Source: Chrysochromulina parva (Eukaryota; Haptophyta; Prymnesiales; Chrysochromulinaceae). From it: DNA of 32,559 bases. Shown piece after piece: positions 1 to 8,612 of this stretch. The position numbers were made by a program, and so were the translations under genes. A model generated the notes under the pieces. It saw only the letters and a list, made by a program, of their open reading frames with translations. It searched no databases and was not told the DNA's origin. Position 1 is the first letter of the stretch; every line of letters starts with the position of its first letter. The stretch is from positions 1 to 32,559 of the forward strand of contig PJAB01000242.1 of assembly GCA_002887195.1 (NCBI GenBank), in the 5' to 3' direction.

Positions 1-248
1 CCCCCCCCCCCCGCCCGGTTACCGTTACGTCGACAGCTGCGTCGAGAAATAGGCACTCTTCCCTGTTAATATGCCTGCACACTACCAGGGTGCAGGGGGG
101 CACCCTGTCTCGCTACTTGTAGCTCTACCCTCGGCTCTATCCAAAACCGCGTGCGGCGGAGTACTCGGCGGATCATGCCGGGCGCCCTGTGGAATCTATA
201 AACCCGTGCCGCAGCCGTACATGCGTACATGGACATTGGTCTTCTTAT
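1..248. other. Left edge, 3' flank of the Hsp70 gene; no gene seen
   Basis: This stretch starts with a C-run at the window edge and continues as unremarkable sequence downstream of the minus-strand Hsp70 stop codon. Short open frames on the plus strand have no recognisable motifs. It probably holds the 3' UTR of the Hsp70-like gene. Confidence 0.5.
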
Positions 249-1610
249 TTATCGTTCGACGTGTATGTGCTCGTGCAGCGCAGCCTCGGACGCGCCGACC
301 GAAATCTTCTTGCGGTCCGTGAGGATGGCAGCCTGAATCGCCGTCCCGTGAGCGACTGCCTCTTCGGGCGACACGTCGCAGTTGAGATCGCGTCCAAAGG
401 TTTCTCTCAGGAGCGCCCGTAGGCGAGCCATTCGGGAGGTACCACCGACCAGCACGAGCTCGTCGACGTCCTCGACGCCCATCTCGACGCGCGCGAGCAC
501 GTCGCGCACCGGCTGGAGCGCACGCTGCAGCAACGGCTGCACGAGCGCCTCGAACTGCGCCCTGTCGACCGAGAGAGGTCCGGCCGCTTTGAAGGCTTGA
601 GGCAGATCGATCTGGACGATGCCGGTATCGCCCTCCTCGAAGACCCCAGAGCAGTCCGCCTCGTCGTTGAGCTCGAGCTTCACGCGCTCCGCCTCCTCCC
701 TCAGCGCTCGCAGTGCCTCGGCGTCATTCGTCACATTCAGGGAGCCAGCTGGCATGGCTTTCTCTATACGGTGGATCAGATGCTCGAAGATGATCATATT
801 AAAGTCCTGGCCGCCCAGCCGGTTGTCGCCCGCGGCGGCGATGACTTCGAAGATGCCATTGTTCAGGTTGAGCAGCGACACGTCCAGCGTGCCGCCGCCG
901 ATGTCGTACACCATCACCGTGTTAACCATCGAGTTCGTGTGCAACCCATAGGCCATCGCCGCCGCGGTGGGCTCATGGATGGTGCGGAGAACGTTGAAGC
1001 CGGCGTTGATAGCCGCCTGCTTGGTCGCATTGATCTGCTTCGCGTTGAAGCCCACCGGCACCGCCAGCACCGCGTTGGCCACCGTACGGCCCACGTATGC
1101 CTCTGCGGCCATCCTGAGCTCGTGAACGATGAGCGTGCCAACGTCCTCGGGCGCAAGGCGCAGCCGCTGGCCGCCCGCCTGGAGCTCCAGGTGCGGCTCG
1201 AGCTGCGATCGCAAAATGCTCAGCCCCGGTACGAGCGCAAACGGTAGCCCGCGCCCCTCGCGCTCGACCACCTCGCGCGCGTACCGCTTGCCGATGAAGC
1301 GCTTGGCGTCATACACAAGCGTGCCCGGAGCGACGGCCGCGGTTGCGCGCGCGCCCTCTCCAACGACTAGGGGCGCCGAGCCGTCTGCCGGCTGGAAGAT
1401 GACCGACGGCGTGATCGAGCTCTTTGCGCGATTGTTGATCACTGTGACGTCGCCATCCTCAAACACTGCGATGCATGAAAAGGTGGTGCCGAGGTCGATG
1501 CCCACGCACGTGACCGGCGGGCTCGGTATCATCTGCTGGATCGCCGCTGCGAAGAGCACGGCCAGCACGCCGAGGAAGATGAAGGCCTCGGAGGATGAGT
1601 CCATTGGCAT
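249..1610 (-). CDS. HSPA13: HSPA13/Stch-like Hsp70 ATPase, ER-type, lacking the substrate-binding domain
   Basis: Single-exon gene encoding 453 aa. Residues 10-25 form one hydrophobic segment, followed at once by the Hsp70 ATPase domain: phosphate-1 motif GIDLGTTFSCIAVF (37-50), DAKRFIGK (101-108), HEPTAAAMAYGL (212-223), phosphate-2 motif YDIGGGTLDVSLL (235-247) and adenosine motif LVLVGGTSRMARL (385-397). The protein ends about 25 residues after the HGTAIQAAIL segment, with no DLLLLD-like linker and no peptide-binding domain. An N-terminal membrane/signal segment plus a bare nucleotide-binding domain of 450-470 aa is the architecture of HSPA13 (Stch), a microsomal ATPase. There is no KDEL-like tail, so ER retention would depend on the N-terminal anchor. 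The start is the ATG at 1610 (a second ATG lies at 1604). The frame stays open upstream to 1886, but that part reads as 5' UTR and the hydrophobic segment would be buried if it were translated. Family certain; the HSPA13 assignment is strong. Confidence 0.9.
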   Translation of the reverse strand: MPMDSSSEAFIFLGVLAVLFAAAIQQMIPSPPVTCVGIDLGTTFSCIAVFEDGDVTVINNRAKSSITPSVIFQPADGSAPLVVGEGARATAAVAPGTLVYDAKRFIGKRYAREVVEREGRGLPFALVPGLSILRSQLEPHLELQAGGQRLRLAPEDVGTLIVHELRMAAEAYVGRTVANAVLAVPVGFNAKQINATKQAAINAGFNVLRTIHEPTAAAMAYGLHTNSMVNTVMVYDIGGGTLDVSLLNLNNGIFEVIAAAGDNRLGGQDFNMIIFEHLIHRIEKAMPAGSLNVTNDAEALRALREEAERVKLELNDEADCSGVFEEGDTGIVQIDLPQAFKAAGPLSVDRAQFEALVQPLLQRALQPVRDVLARVEMGVEDVDELVLVGGTSRMARLRALLRETFGRDLNCDVSPEEAVAHGTAIQAAILTDRKKISVGASEAALHEHIHVER

Positions 1611-2388
1611 GACTCCTGGGCTGGAGCGCCGAGGCCGTGCGGCTGGCCGACGAAGAAAGATGGCTCCGCCACGCACACACCCCGAGGCGCGTGAACGAGA
1701 GATCTGGCGAGGTTCGACCTCAAACACGAAGAGAGATACTTGGAGAGTGTGCTCCTGAAGAACTGAGGCCGCGGGGCCGAACGCGCGCGGCGAGGGCCAA
1801 GGAGGATAATAACCTCCGGGGCCGAGGGAGAGCGAGAGGAAATAGGAATGGCAACAATCGTCTGCGATCAGGACACGGGTTTGCAAGCATTTTAACGATT
1901 AACCCCAACACAATAGTCGTACATGTACACAGACTGCTCTCATTGCAGCATCCCGCAATCGACATAGCAGTCTGACAGACCCGCGCCCCGGACGCCGGAG
2001 CCGGTACCCCGAGCATCTTTCACTGATGGCTTCATTGTACTCATTGATCGCGGAGCCAGGTGCCACCCATGGAGCGATGGGGGGCGCATTTAGCAGGCAT
2101 CCTCTCGCTGCTCTCGTTGCTGATGCTGCGTTGATGCTGCCACCAATACGGTACCATGCTGCGGTGCTGCTGCTTCCAAAGGCACTCAGAAAGGCACTCA
2201 CCCGGTGGTGGTGCACAGACGGCCTCTCGAGCACAACAGCGGCAGGTGCCATCGGCCCGACCTTCACATATATGTATATAGGCTCTCAACTTCACACTGC
2301 GCATGGATCCACCCGAGGCCACGCCCGGTAGCCCGATCCATGCGCGCATTGGCACTGGAACCGCGCCCTAGGCGACGCGTCAGGGCAC
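1611..2388. promoter_or_regulatory. Intergenic stretch: 5' region of the Hsp70 gene and 3' flank of the aminotransferase gene
   Basis: Both neighbours are on the minus strand, so this 778-bp stretch should hold the promoter and 5' UTR of the Hsp70 gene and the 3' UTR of the aminotransferase gene. The only compositional feature seen is a short TATA-rich run near 2266-2282. Open frames here overlap in several frames and show no motifs. No tRNA or clear structured RNA was recognised. Confidence 0.4.
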
Positions 2389-4096
2389 TTAACGGCTGGC
2401 CGCATGGGCCGCACACGCTTCGGTCATCGAGCGCATGGCCACGTCCTCGAGCCACTGGAGGTCCATGGTCTGGTGAGCCTCGCAGATGAACCATGGCTCG
2501 CGAGAGTCCGGCTCGAGCATCACGCCGTACTTGATCAGGTTCCATGCGAATTTGCCGTAGAGCTCGTACTCCTCCTTCCGCCAATCACGGTAGTTCTGCG
2601 GGACATCCTTTGCGAAATGAATGCCAAACATGGCAGGTGGGCCGGAGAATGTGTGCTGAACATTGTGCGCGTCGAAGACACGGCCGAGCACGGCCATGAT
2701 GTCAGTGCCAACACGGTCGCAGGTGGCGAGGGCATCCGTACTCTCAAGAATGTCGAGCGTCGCGTGGGCCGCGGAGATGGCGATCATATTCGCGGTGAAC
2801 GTGCCTCCGTGCACGACCCCTCCCTTGAACGAGCCGATCACATCCATCACATCCTTCCGTCCGCCAAAGCACGCAACGGGATACCCATTGCCCATCGCTT
2901 TCGCATAGGTCGTCAGATCGGCATAGATGCCGTACAGCTCCTGTGCACCTCCTTTGGCGACGCGAAAGCCACACTTGACCTCATCGAAGATGAGCATGGT
3001 GCCATGCTTCGTGCACAAGTCCCGGAGGTGTTGCAACCACTCCTTAGTAGCAGCAATCGAGCCCGCGTTGCCAATAATCGGTTCAATCATCACGGCGGCA
3101 GTCAGATGGCCATACTGATGAAAGTACTCATCGAGCATCTGAAAGTTGTTGAGCGAGAGGAGGGTCAGTCCCGTGGGGTTGCAGCACACCGCCGTATTCG
3201 GGCGCTGGCCCGCCCCAAACGGGATCACCTCCGGGGTCGTATCCGAGCGCATGTTCCACCCCTCAAGGTTGGCCTTCCACATGACCTCGTCCTGCAGGCC
3301 GTGGAAACCGCCCTCGACGATGGCCACCTTGGTCCGGCCCGTGAAGCCGCGGGCGGTGCGGACGGCGCCCATCACTGCTTCGGTACCCGAGTTGGCGAAG
3401 CGCATCTTCTCGATCTGCGGACACAAGCGCTTGACCTGCTTGATGACCTCGGCGTCCAACGCCGTCGAGAAGCCGGAGATTACACCTCGGTTTGAGATCT
3501 GTGAGCAAGCATCGAGCGATGGTCAACCTCATCATGATCTAGCAAGCACCGAGCGATGGTCAACCTCATGATGTGCGCACCTCATCGCACACGGCACGGT
3601 CGACGCGCTCGTCGCAGTAGCCCAGAATGATCGGGCCGTATCCCAGACGGAAGTCCGTGAACTCCTTGCCGTCAACGTCCGTCAGGACGCAGCCCTTGCT
3701 TTTGCTGACAAAGACCGTTGCCTCATCACCCCAATACCTGTAATTCTCTGCGACACCCTGCGGCATGTGATTGTGGGCTTCGGCCATCAACTTGGACTGC
3801 TTCGTGCCGCCAGTGCTGCCAACGACGATCGGCGTGACCCCAATCTTTTTTACCTCCCTCGGCATGGGCTTGATATTGCCATGCGCAGACTCGACGGTCA
3901 ACGTGACGGCCTGCTTCGTGGCGACGGAGAAGGAGCGCACCATCTTCGGTATGTTCCAGTTGCGATGGTAAAACTGCGCACCGAGCATCATGTCCGATTG
4001 TGCGCAGGGGTCTTCCTGAAGCGTGAGGGAAAGATGCGAGGTCGCCGCGAGACTTGATGAAAACATTTGAAAATCTGAGAAGAAACAACTGCTCAC
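2389..4096 (-). CDS. Class III PLP aminotransferase, glutamate-1-semialdehyde aminomutase-like (two exons)
   Basis: Exon 1 is 4096-3581 and exon 2 is 3498-2389, joined in phase 0 across an 82-bp intron, giving up to 541 aa. Fold-type I, class III signatures are clear: NSGTEAVMGAVRTARGFTGR with GGFHG for cofactor phosphate binding, IFDEVKCGFRV with the pyridine-nitrogen Asp (about residue 344), and TTYAKAMGNGYPVACFGG with the Schiff-base Lys (about 372). Spacing and motifs are closest to glutamate-1-semialdehyde 2,1-aminomutase. However, the phosphate-loop region (GGFHGLQDEV) differs from the YHGHAD-type sequence of plastid tetrapyrrole enzymes, so this may be a paralogue with another substrate. 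The N-terminus is unsure: conserved sequence starts near residue 90, and Met36 (3991) or Met52 (3943) could be the real start, or an upstream exon may be missing. About 90 residues before the core could include an organelle-targeting peptide. The gene is divergent from the mitochondrial carrier. Confidence 0.85.
3499..3580 (-). other. Intron, 82 bp, GTGCGC...CACAG
   Basis: On the minus strand exon 1 ends GAT GAG and the intron begins GTGCGC; it ends CACAG before ATC TCA AAC CGA. Removing it joins AVCDE to ISNRGVISGF in phase 0, restoring the continuous sequence expected for a GSA-type aminotransferase. Without removal exon 1 meets a stop four codons later. Most of the intron consists of two copies of a 37-bp sequence. 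Confidence 0.85.
3504..3577. repeat. 37-bp tandem duplication inside the aminotransferase intron
   Basis: Copy 1 at 3504-3540 and copy 2 at 3541-3577 share AGCAAGCAYCGAGCGATGGT and the following CAACCTCAT, with one difference in the first 29 bases. Together they fill 74 of the 82 intron bases. Confidence 0.9.
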
Positions 4097-4366
4097 ATCC
4101 TCAGCGGCGCCCCGCTTGCTGGCCTCCTGCCAGAGTAGTCAAAGAGCGCGCCCCACCGGGCGCGCTCGCATGAGTGCCGCTGTTCTGAGTCGAGACCGTT
4201 AGAACTTTTCTCCTCACACTGTTACTGAGCGGGCAGTAACAGTGCCGTAGCACCGGTTGTCGCGTGTGTCACGTGCATGTAAACGTTCACACGGGCGAGG
4301 CGCCAAAGAATTACCCAAAGAGGGATTGTCTCGTGGGCCTCGTCCAATCGTTCGAGGTTCTCATAC
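4097..4366. promoter_or_regulatory. Divergent promoter region between the aminotransferase and carrier genes
   Basis: 270 bp separate two head-to-head genes, so promoters for both directions must lie here unless an unseen 5' exon exists. It contains a perfect 11-bp inverted repeat (4217-4244), the clearest candidate regulatory site. Confidence 0.5.
4217..4244. repeat. Perfect inverted repeat, 11-bp arms and 6-base spacer
   Basis: The left arm CACTGTTACTG (4217-4227) and right arm CAGTAACAGTG (4234-4244) are exact reverse complements around AGCGGG. It lies in the gap between divergently transcribed genes and could be a dimeric factor-binding site or a hairpin in a 5' UTR. The structure is seen directly; the role is inferred. 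Confidence 0.8.
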
Positions 4367-5338
4367 ATGCGAGCAGATGCCGCGAGTGCGGAACGCGGTG
4401 CGAGGAGCGGCGAAGACGTGCATAGACACGACGCGAGCCAACCAGCTGTCGCCGGTTACGCCTCTGATTTCGACCTCTTTCTGGCGGGCGGCTTTGGTGG
4501 GTTCTGCCTAACACTGGTTCAATCACCGTTTGACGTGATCAAGATGCGTCTTCAACTGTCAAGACAGCCCGAGGCGGTACCGCTCAACGCTCCTCAAGTC
4601 ATTCGCAATATAGTCCGCGCCGAGGGGCTCAGAGGGTTCTGGCGTGGTATCACCCCACCTCTTGTCACCGCCATGCCGCTCTACGCCGTTGTCATGGGAT
4701 CCTACGACGGCTTCAGGCACGGCGTGCAGCAGCTCTCTGGTCGGCCTAGAGGCGACCTGCGCGACACCGCTGTCGCCGGGGCTCTGGTTGCACTACCGAC
4801 CACCTTCCTGTACACGCCGATCGACCGCGTCAAGATTGCGTTGCAGGCTGACGGTCGGCGGCTCTCAGCAGGGCTACCGGCCGAATACCGATCGGTGATT
4901 GACGCGGTGCAGAAGTTGTGGCGTTCCGGTGGCCTGACGAGCCTGTATCGCGGCTTCTGGATCACGCTAGCTCGCGATGTACCTGCGTGGTCCATCTACT
5001 TTGTGACCTTCTCGGCCGCCAAGCGAGTGCTCTCGTCGTCCGACGCCGTGCTTGATGGATCGGTGCCGCTCAGTCCGGGAGCGAGTCTAGTGGCGGGCGG
5101 GCTCGCAGGTGCCGCCACGTGGGCCGTCGGCATGCCGATGGACACAATCAAGACCGCCTTCCAGACGAACGACTCAGCAAGCTACCGCACGACCTTCAGA
5201 GCGATCATCCATGCCTCGGGCTGGCGAGGGCTCTATGCAGGCTTCATTACAAGCGTCATCGGCGGACTGACAGGCGACGCGGCGTGCTTCACTGGCACGG
5301 AAGCGTTGCAACGCTTGCTAACGATGGCCCGTCAGTGA
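4367..5338 (+). CDS. Mitochondrial carrier family (SLC25) transporter, acylcarnitine/ornithine-like
   Basis: 323 aa, single exon, close to the usual 300-residue length. Three tandem repeats each carry the family signature PX[DE]XX[KR]: SPFDVIKMRLQ (from 53), TPIDRVKIALQ (from 150) and MPMDTIKTAFQ (from 256), each followed by a conserved FWRG/LYRGF/LYAGF-type segment (near 91, 193 and 289). Six membrane helices are expected, placing it in the mitochondrial inner membrane. GITPPLVTAMPLYAVV (94-109) and ARDVPAWSIYF (202-212) resemble the carnitine/acylcarnitine and ornithine carrier subgroup, where an RDVPA segment is typical; the exact substrate cannot be read from sequence alone. The first 33 residues are polar and poorly conserved, so the start could be a little later or a 5' exon could be missing. 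Confidence 0.9.
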   Translation: MRADAASAERGARSGEDVHRHDASQPAVAGYASDFDLFLAGGFGGFCLTLVQSPFDVIKMRLQLSRQPEAVPLNAPQVIRNIVRAEGLRGFWRGITPPLVTAMPLYAVVMGSYDGFRHGVQQLSGRPRGDLRDTAVAGALVALPTTFLYTPIDRVKIALQADGRRLSAGLPAEYRSVIDAVQKLWRSGGLTSLYRGFWITLARDVPAWSIYFVTFSAAKRVLSSSDAVLDGSVPLSPGASLVAGGLAGAATWAVGMPMDTIKTAFQTNDSASYRTTFRAIIHASGWRGLYAGFITSVIGGLTGDAACFTGTEALQRLLTMARQ

Positions 5339-5602
5339 CGGCCTCGATGCTGTGACCTGTGTTTTTGCACACGCTGGGGTTTACCTGTTCCAGAACGTGG
5401 TCGAAAGCTCGAAACTGATTCACACCAGTTTCACATCCGTTTCACATCAATTCGACCCGTTTGACTTATTCAGGGCTTTCGACCTCGAAATAAGTTCCTT
5501 TTGACTTATTCACACCAGTTTCACGTCCTACAAGTTCCCTGAAGTTTGTCAGGCGTCGTTGCGGACCCGTCTTGGGACTGCCTCTCGGCTGGAGGGGCGA
5601 CC
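5339..5602. promoter_or_regulatory. Upstream region of the kinase gene with dispersed direct repeats
   Basis: 264 bp between the carrier stop and the kinase start. ATTCACACCAGTTTCAC occurs at 5418-5434 and 5508-5524, TTTGACTTATTCA at 5460-5472 and 5500-5512, and TTTCACATC twice near 5429-5448. The repeated TTCAC/TTGAC elements could be factor-binding sites or remnants of local duplication. Confidence 0.5.
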
Positions 5603-7023
5603 ATGACTCAGGGATCTCCGAAAAAGTCAAAGCAGGATGAAGTGACGATAGAGGACGTGCGGGCCAAGGTGCACGAGTTCTTCGGGCGGGAGCACGACGA
5701 TGGCGGCAAGCGCGTCGCCGCACAAGACCTGATGACTATGCGGACAGAATGCATCGCGGTCGGCATGCACTCGCGCACGCGGCTAATCGAGATGAAGAAG
5801 CTCCAATCCTTTGTGCAGAGGGAGCTTCCGGGCTCGGAGGACTACCTCGCCCTCAACCGCGAGCCGACGATCAGCGACCCGCCCGAGCTAGGGCTCGGCA
5901 TTTTTGCGCTCAAGGTCATGAAGAAGTCAGAGGTGGCACGGCTGAAGGTGCGCCGGCGCGGCGCGCGCGCATACACACGCGCTACTCGCACGCTGGCCAC
6001 CCTGCGCGCGCCGAGTCGCGATCGCTCACCCGCCCACCCTGCTGCCGCCCCGCGCGCTCACAGGAGGCGGACCACGTCAAGAACGAGGCGGACATCCTCT
6101 CGCGGCTCAGCTACCCTTTCATCGTGACGCTGTACCACCGCTTCCAGGACGAGCGTAATCTGTACCTGATCACCGAGTTCGTGCAGCACGGCACTCTCAA
6201 CGACTTCATCCAAAGGAACAGCCAGCTGCCCAACGACACGGCACGCTTCCTTTTGGCACAGATCGTGATGGCGATGCAGTTTTTGCATTCTGAGCATGTC
6301 ATCTTCCGCAATCTGAGCCCGCAGAGTGTGTGGCTCGACCGGATGAACTACATCAAGCTCGTCGACTTTTCGCACGCGAAGGCGATCAACTTGGACGACC
6401 CGAGCGCGCGCACGTGGTCCGTCGTTGGCGAGGCCGAGTACATGGCGCCCGAGATGGTCAGCAGCAGAGGGCACTCGAAGGAGGTCGATTGGTGGGCGCT
6501 CGGCATCGTGTTGCACGAGATGCTCGGAGGGTACCCGCCCTTCTTTAGCGAGAAGAAGATCGAGATTTACGCGCAGATCCAGAAGAAGGACGAGCTCGTC
6601 GTGCCCGCTCACTTCGACGTGCACAGCAAGGACCTCGTTAAGAAGCTTCTCGTGCGCGATAAGGCGAAGCGGATCGGATCGTCCAAAAACGGCGCAGAGG
6701 ACATTAAGAAGCACAAGTGGTTCCGCGGCCTCAACTGGGCCGCGCTGTACAATAAGCAGCTCCCGTCTGAGAAGATGCTCGCGCACCCCAACGGCGATCC
6801 TCTCGGCTCGTATAAGAAGGACGACAAGGGCGATGAGAAGCCAACTGGCGATGGTGTGCCGAGACTCACGCAAGCACGCACGGCAACGGGGGGGGCCGAC
6901 GTGTGCAACTTCTCCAAGGAGCGCTCGCCCACGAGTACCGACTACCCTAATTCGGCCGAGGAGCAGGGGCCGCTCCTCGACCCCGAAAAGGACGCGCAGC
7001 TCTTCGCCGCCTGGGGCAAGTAG
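5603..7023 (+). CDS. AGC (PKA-like) protein kinase homologue with degenerate catalytic site: probable pseudokinase (two exons)
   Basis: Exons 5603-5947 and 6064-7023 join in phase 0 to give 434 aa. The fold is that of a PKA/PKG catalytic domain: FALKVMKK with the ATP-binding Lys (104), alpha-C Glu in KNEADIL (123), FLHSEHVIFRNL, the PE segment YMAPEMV (241-247), DWWALGIVLHEMLGGYPPFF (257-276) and an AGC-like C-terminal region. Key residues are changed. The catalytic loop reads FRNLSPQS (196-203) instead of YRDLKPEN, so the catalytic Asp is Asn198, the Lys is Ser200 and the Mg-binding Asn is Ser203. DFG is DFS (217-219). The glycine-rich loop is missing, with PPELGLGIFALK where beta-1 and beta-2 should be. 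The activation-loop Thr position is Ser234 (RTWSVVG). The first ~90 residues have no recognised domain. Phosphotransfer is unlikely; a scaffold or allosteric role is inferred. A missed small exon could still supply the glycine loop. Confidence 0.85.
5948..6063 (+). other. Intron, 116 bp, GTGCGC...CTCACAG
   Basis: The exon ends CGG CTG AAG, the intron opens GTGCGC and closes GCTCACAG, and the next exon starts GAG GCG GAC CAC. Removal gives VARLK-EADHVKNEADIL in phase 0, matching the alpha-C region of PKA-like kinases. Read through, the upstream frame becomes arginine-rich and stops soon after. Confidence 0.85.
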
Positions 7024-7814
7024 CCACGAGACGAGCGGCGAGCGGAGCCGACCATCCCAGGGGACCTCGCAGGCATTCGACCTCGCAGGAGCCAGGTGTC
7101 TGAGCAGAGCGACCACGCGGAGCGAGATATACGCGAGATATATCTTGAGATAATCTGTGACGCTGACCTTTTCCTCGAAGACTAGAATCTTTCGGTATCG
7201 TGGTACGTGGCGGAGTCGTGCGGCCGTTCTTGGTTCACAGGTTGTTTGAGTTGTACACATGCAGTCTGTCGCCGTGTAATTTTGGCGCGCGAGAGAGTGC
7301 CCTTGCGTTGACGCTTGCCGTGGGAGCGCAGTCACCCAGTCTGTCGTTGACGACACCCACGCAGTTGCAATTGAGCAGTACGTCGGGTACGAACAACGAA
7401 CAAGTACGAACAACCTGGCCCCCGGTCTCACTCGCGCTAACTTCAGCTCGACTCGCGCTCGCCCCTCGACCACTCTCTGCCAAAGTCCGTTCCCCACAAC
7501 CCCGACGAAAGTCGAGGACGCGTTAATTTTCGGGGCTCGACTAAACTTGACGTGCCCGAAGCAGAACCCAAACATGCAGGGGCGCAACTGTTTCAGATTG
7601 GCCACCGTCTCCCTTCGAGCAGCTCGAACAACCAAAGGGTACCTGCCGAGCAGCAATTCGGGCTGGCACCCCAAAGAATCGGCCGTCGGCGGCGCGCACC
7701 TCGATTCACCCGCAACTCGGCCCGCCCAACGAGCTCACCCGCGGCGCTCCATTGTGCTCCACCCTGCCTTGCCTTCGGCAGGTAATTCGGCGCAAGCATT
7801 TGGCGCAAGCAAAA
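7024..7814. other. Intergenic stretch after the kinase gene; no gene supported
   Basis: 791 bp holding the kinase 3' flank and the promoter region of the next gene. A palindromic ATATA-rich patch lies at 7127-7155. GGCGCAAGCA occurs twice (7790-7814) directly before the downstream start codon. Several overlapping open frames on both strands lack motifs. Confidence 0.4.
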
Positions 7815-8600
7815 ATGACCTCCTCGCAGGGCAATGGCCCGCGCGCAATCACGCGCGTTCGGCAGCGCCGCGCAAAGACGACCAAGCTGTCGCGCTCGCC
7901 CACCAACGCCCCGGGCTTCAAACGCGCGCGCGCGCCTGCGAGGACAGCACTCATCTGCCAGATTGCAAAGCGTCTCGCGGCGGCAACAGAGCAGTATGAG
8001 CAGGACGAGCTGATCTGGCGGCTCACGGCGGCGCTGCACGCCCCGGGACTACCTGACGTCGACCAGACCACCGCGGACGCCAACTGGTCCCTTGTCTGTC
8101 TCACGACCGGAGTGGGCGTACCGCCACTCATCCCGTCAAGGGACATGCATGCGGCAAACGATCTGATCGAGACGCCCAGCGTGGGCTCGATCGCGTCGGT
8201 GCGCGCGAACCGCGTCAGCACGCTGCTCGACGACGAGAACGTCTGCTTCACGGGCTCCGAACTCTTCGATTGGGCCGTTGCCATCGAGGCGCCCAGTGCA
8301 CTTTCGGTCTCAGCGCCATCGCCTGTGGCGGTGCTGGCGCCCACGACGGCTGCGCCCGCTGGGAGCTCACCGTCGCATTCGGTCGAGCGCGAGGTGTCTT
8401 GGGCTCAGCCGCGCGTCCGAACGATCAGCGTGCCGTTTGAGCAGAAGCTCTCGAGACCCGAAGCGAGCACGTGCTCGAGCGTCGTCTTGAGCGTCGGCAG
8501 CAAGGTCGTTCTAGCGACCTCGACTGTACCTATCGGATCAACTGTCCTCGCCCCATCGACAGCATGCATCTCGCCCGTCTCGACGCTCGACTTGCCCTGA
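7815..8600 (+). CDS. Protein of unknown function, 261 aa
   Basis: I do not recognise a family. The start at 7815 has a favourable context (GCAAAAATGAC); an upstream in-frame ATG at 7752 is less likely. The first 45 residues are very basic (RVRQRRAKTTK, GFKRARAPAR), which could be a nuclear or nucleic-acid-binding tail. A predicted helical stretch follows (AKRLAAATEQYEQDELIWRL, 51-70), then a mixed region to about 165, and a Ser/Thr/Val/Pro-rich tail that looks disordered. No signal peptide or membrane segment is visible. Opposite-strand frames also exist, but the plus-strand protein has the more protein-like composition. The gene is convergent with the Sfi1-like gene, with a repeat-bearing gap of 1.1 kb between them. 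Confidence 0.5.
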   Translation: MTSSQGNGPRAITRVRQRRAKTTKLSRSPTNAPGFKRARAPARTALICQIAKRLAAATEQYEQDELIWRLTAALHAPGLPDVDQTTADANWSLVCLTTGVGVPPLIPSRDMHAANDLIETPSVGSIASVRANRVSTLLDDENVCFTGSELFDWAVAIEAPSALSVSAPSPVAVLAPTTAAPAGSSPSHSVEREVSWAQPRVRTISVPFEQKLSRPEASTCSSVVLSVGSKVVLATSTVPIGSTVLAPSTACISPVSTLDLP

Positions 8601-8612
8601 GCTTGCCCTGAG
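8591..8612. repeat. 11-bp tandem duplication across a stop codon
   Basis: CTTGCCCTGAG occurs at 8591-8601 and again at 8602-8612. The TGA of the first copy ends the upstream reading frame. Confidence 0.9.

Noticed and set aside
1611..1886. 92-residue N-terminal extension of the Hsp70-like protein
   Set aside because: It would bury the hydrophobic leader inside the protein. The ATG at 1610 gives the HSPA13 layout.
2404..3495. 363-codon open frame on the plus strand opposite the aminotransferase
   Set aside because: It is the mirror of a gene with clear PLP-enzyme motifs. Long antisense frames are expected in GC-rich coding DNA, and this one has no motifs and is Arg/His-rich.
6058..7674. 538-codon minus-strand frame opposite the kinase
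   Set aside because: It lies antisense to exon 2 with its conserved kinase motifs, has Leu/Arg/Val-rich shadow composition and no domain.
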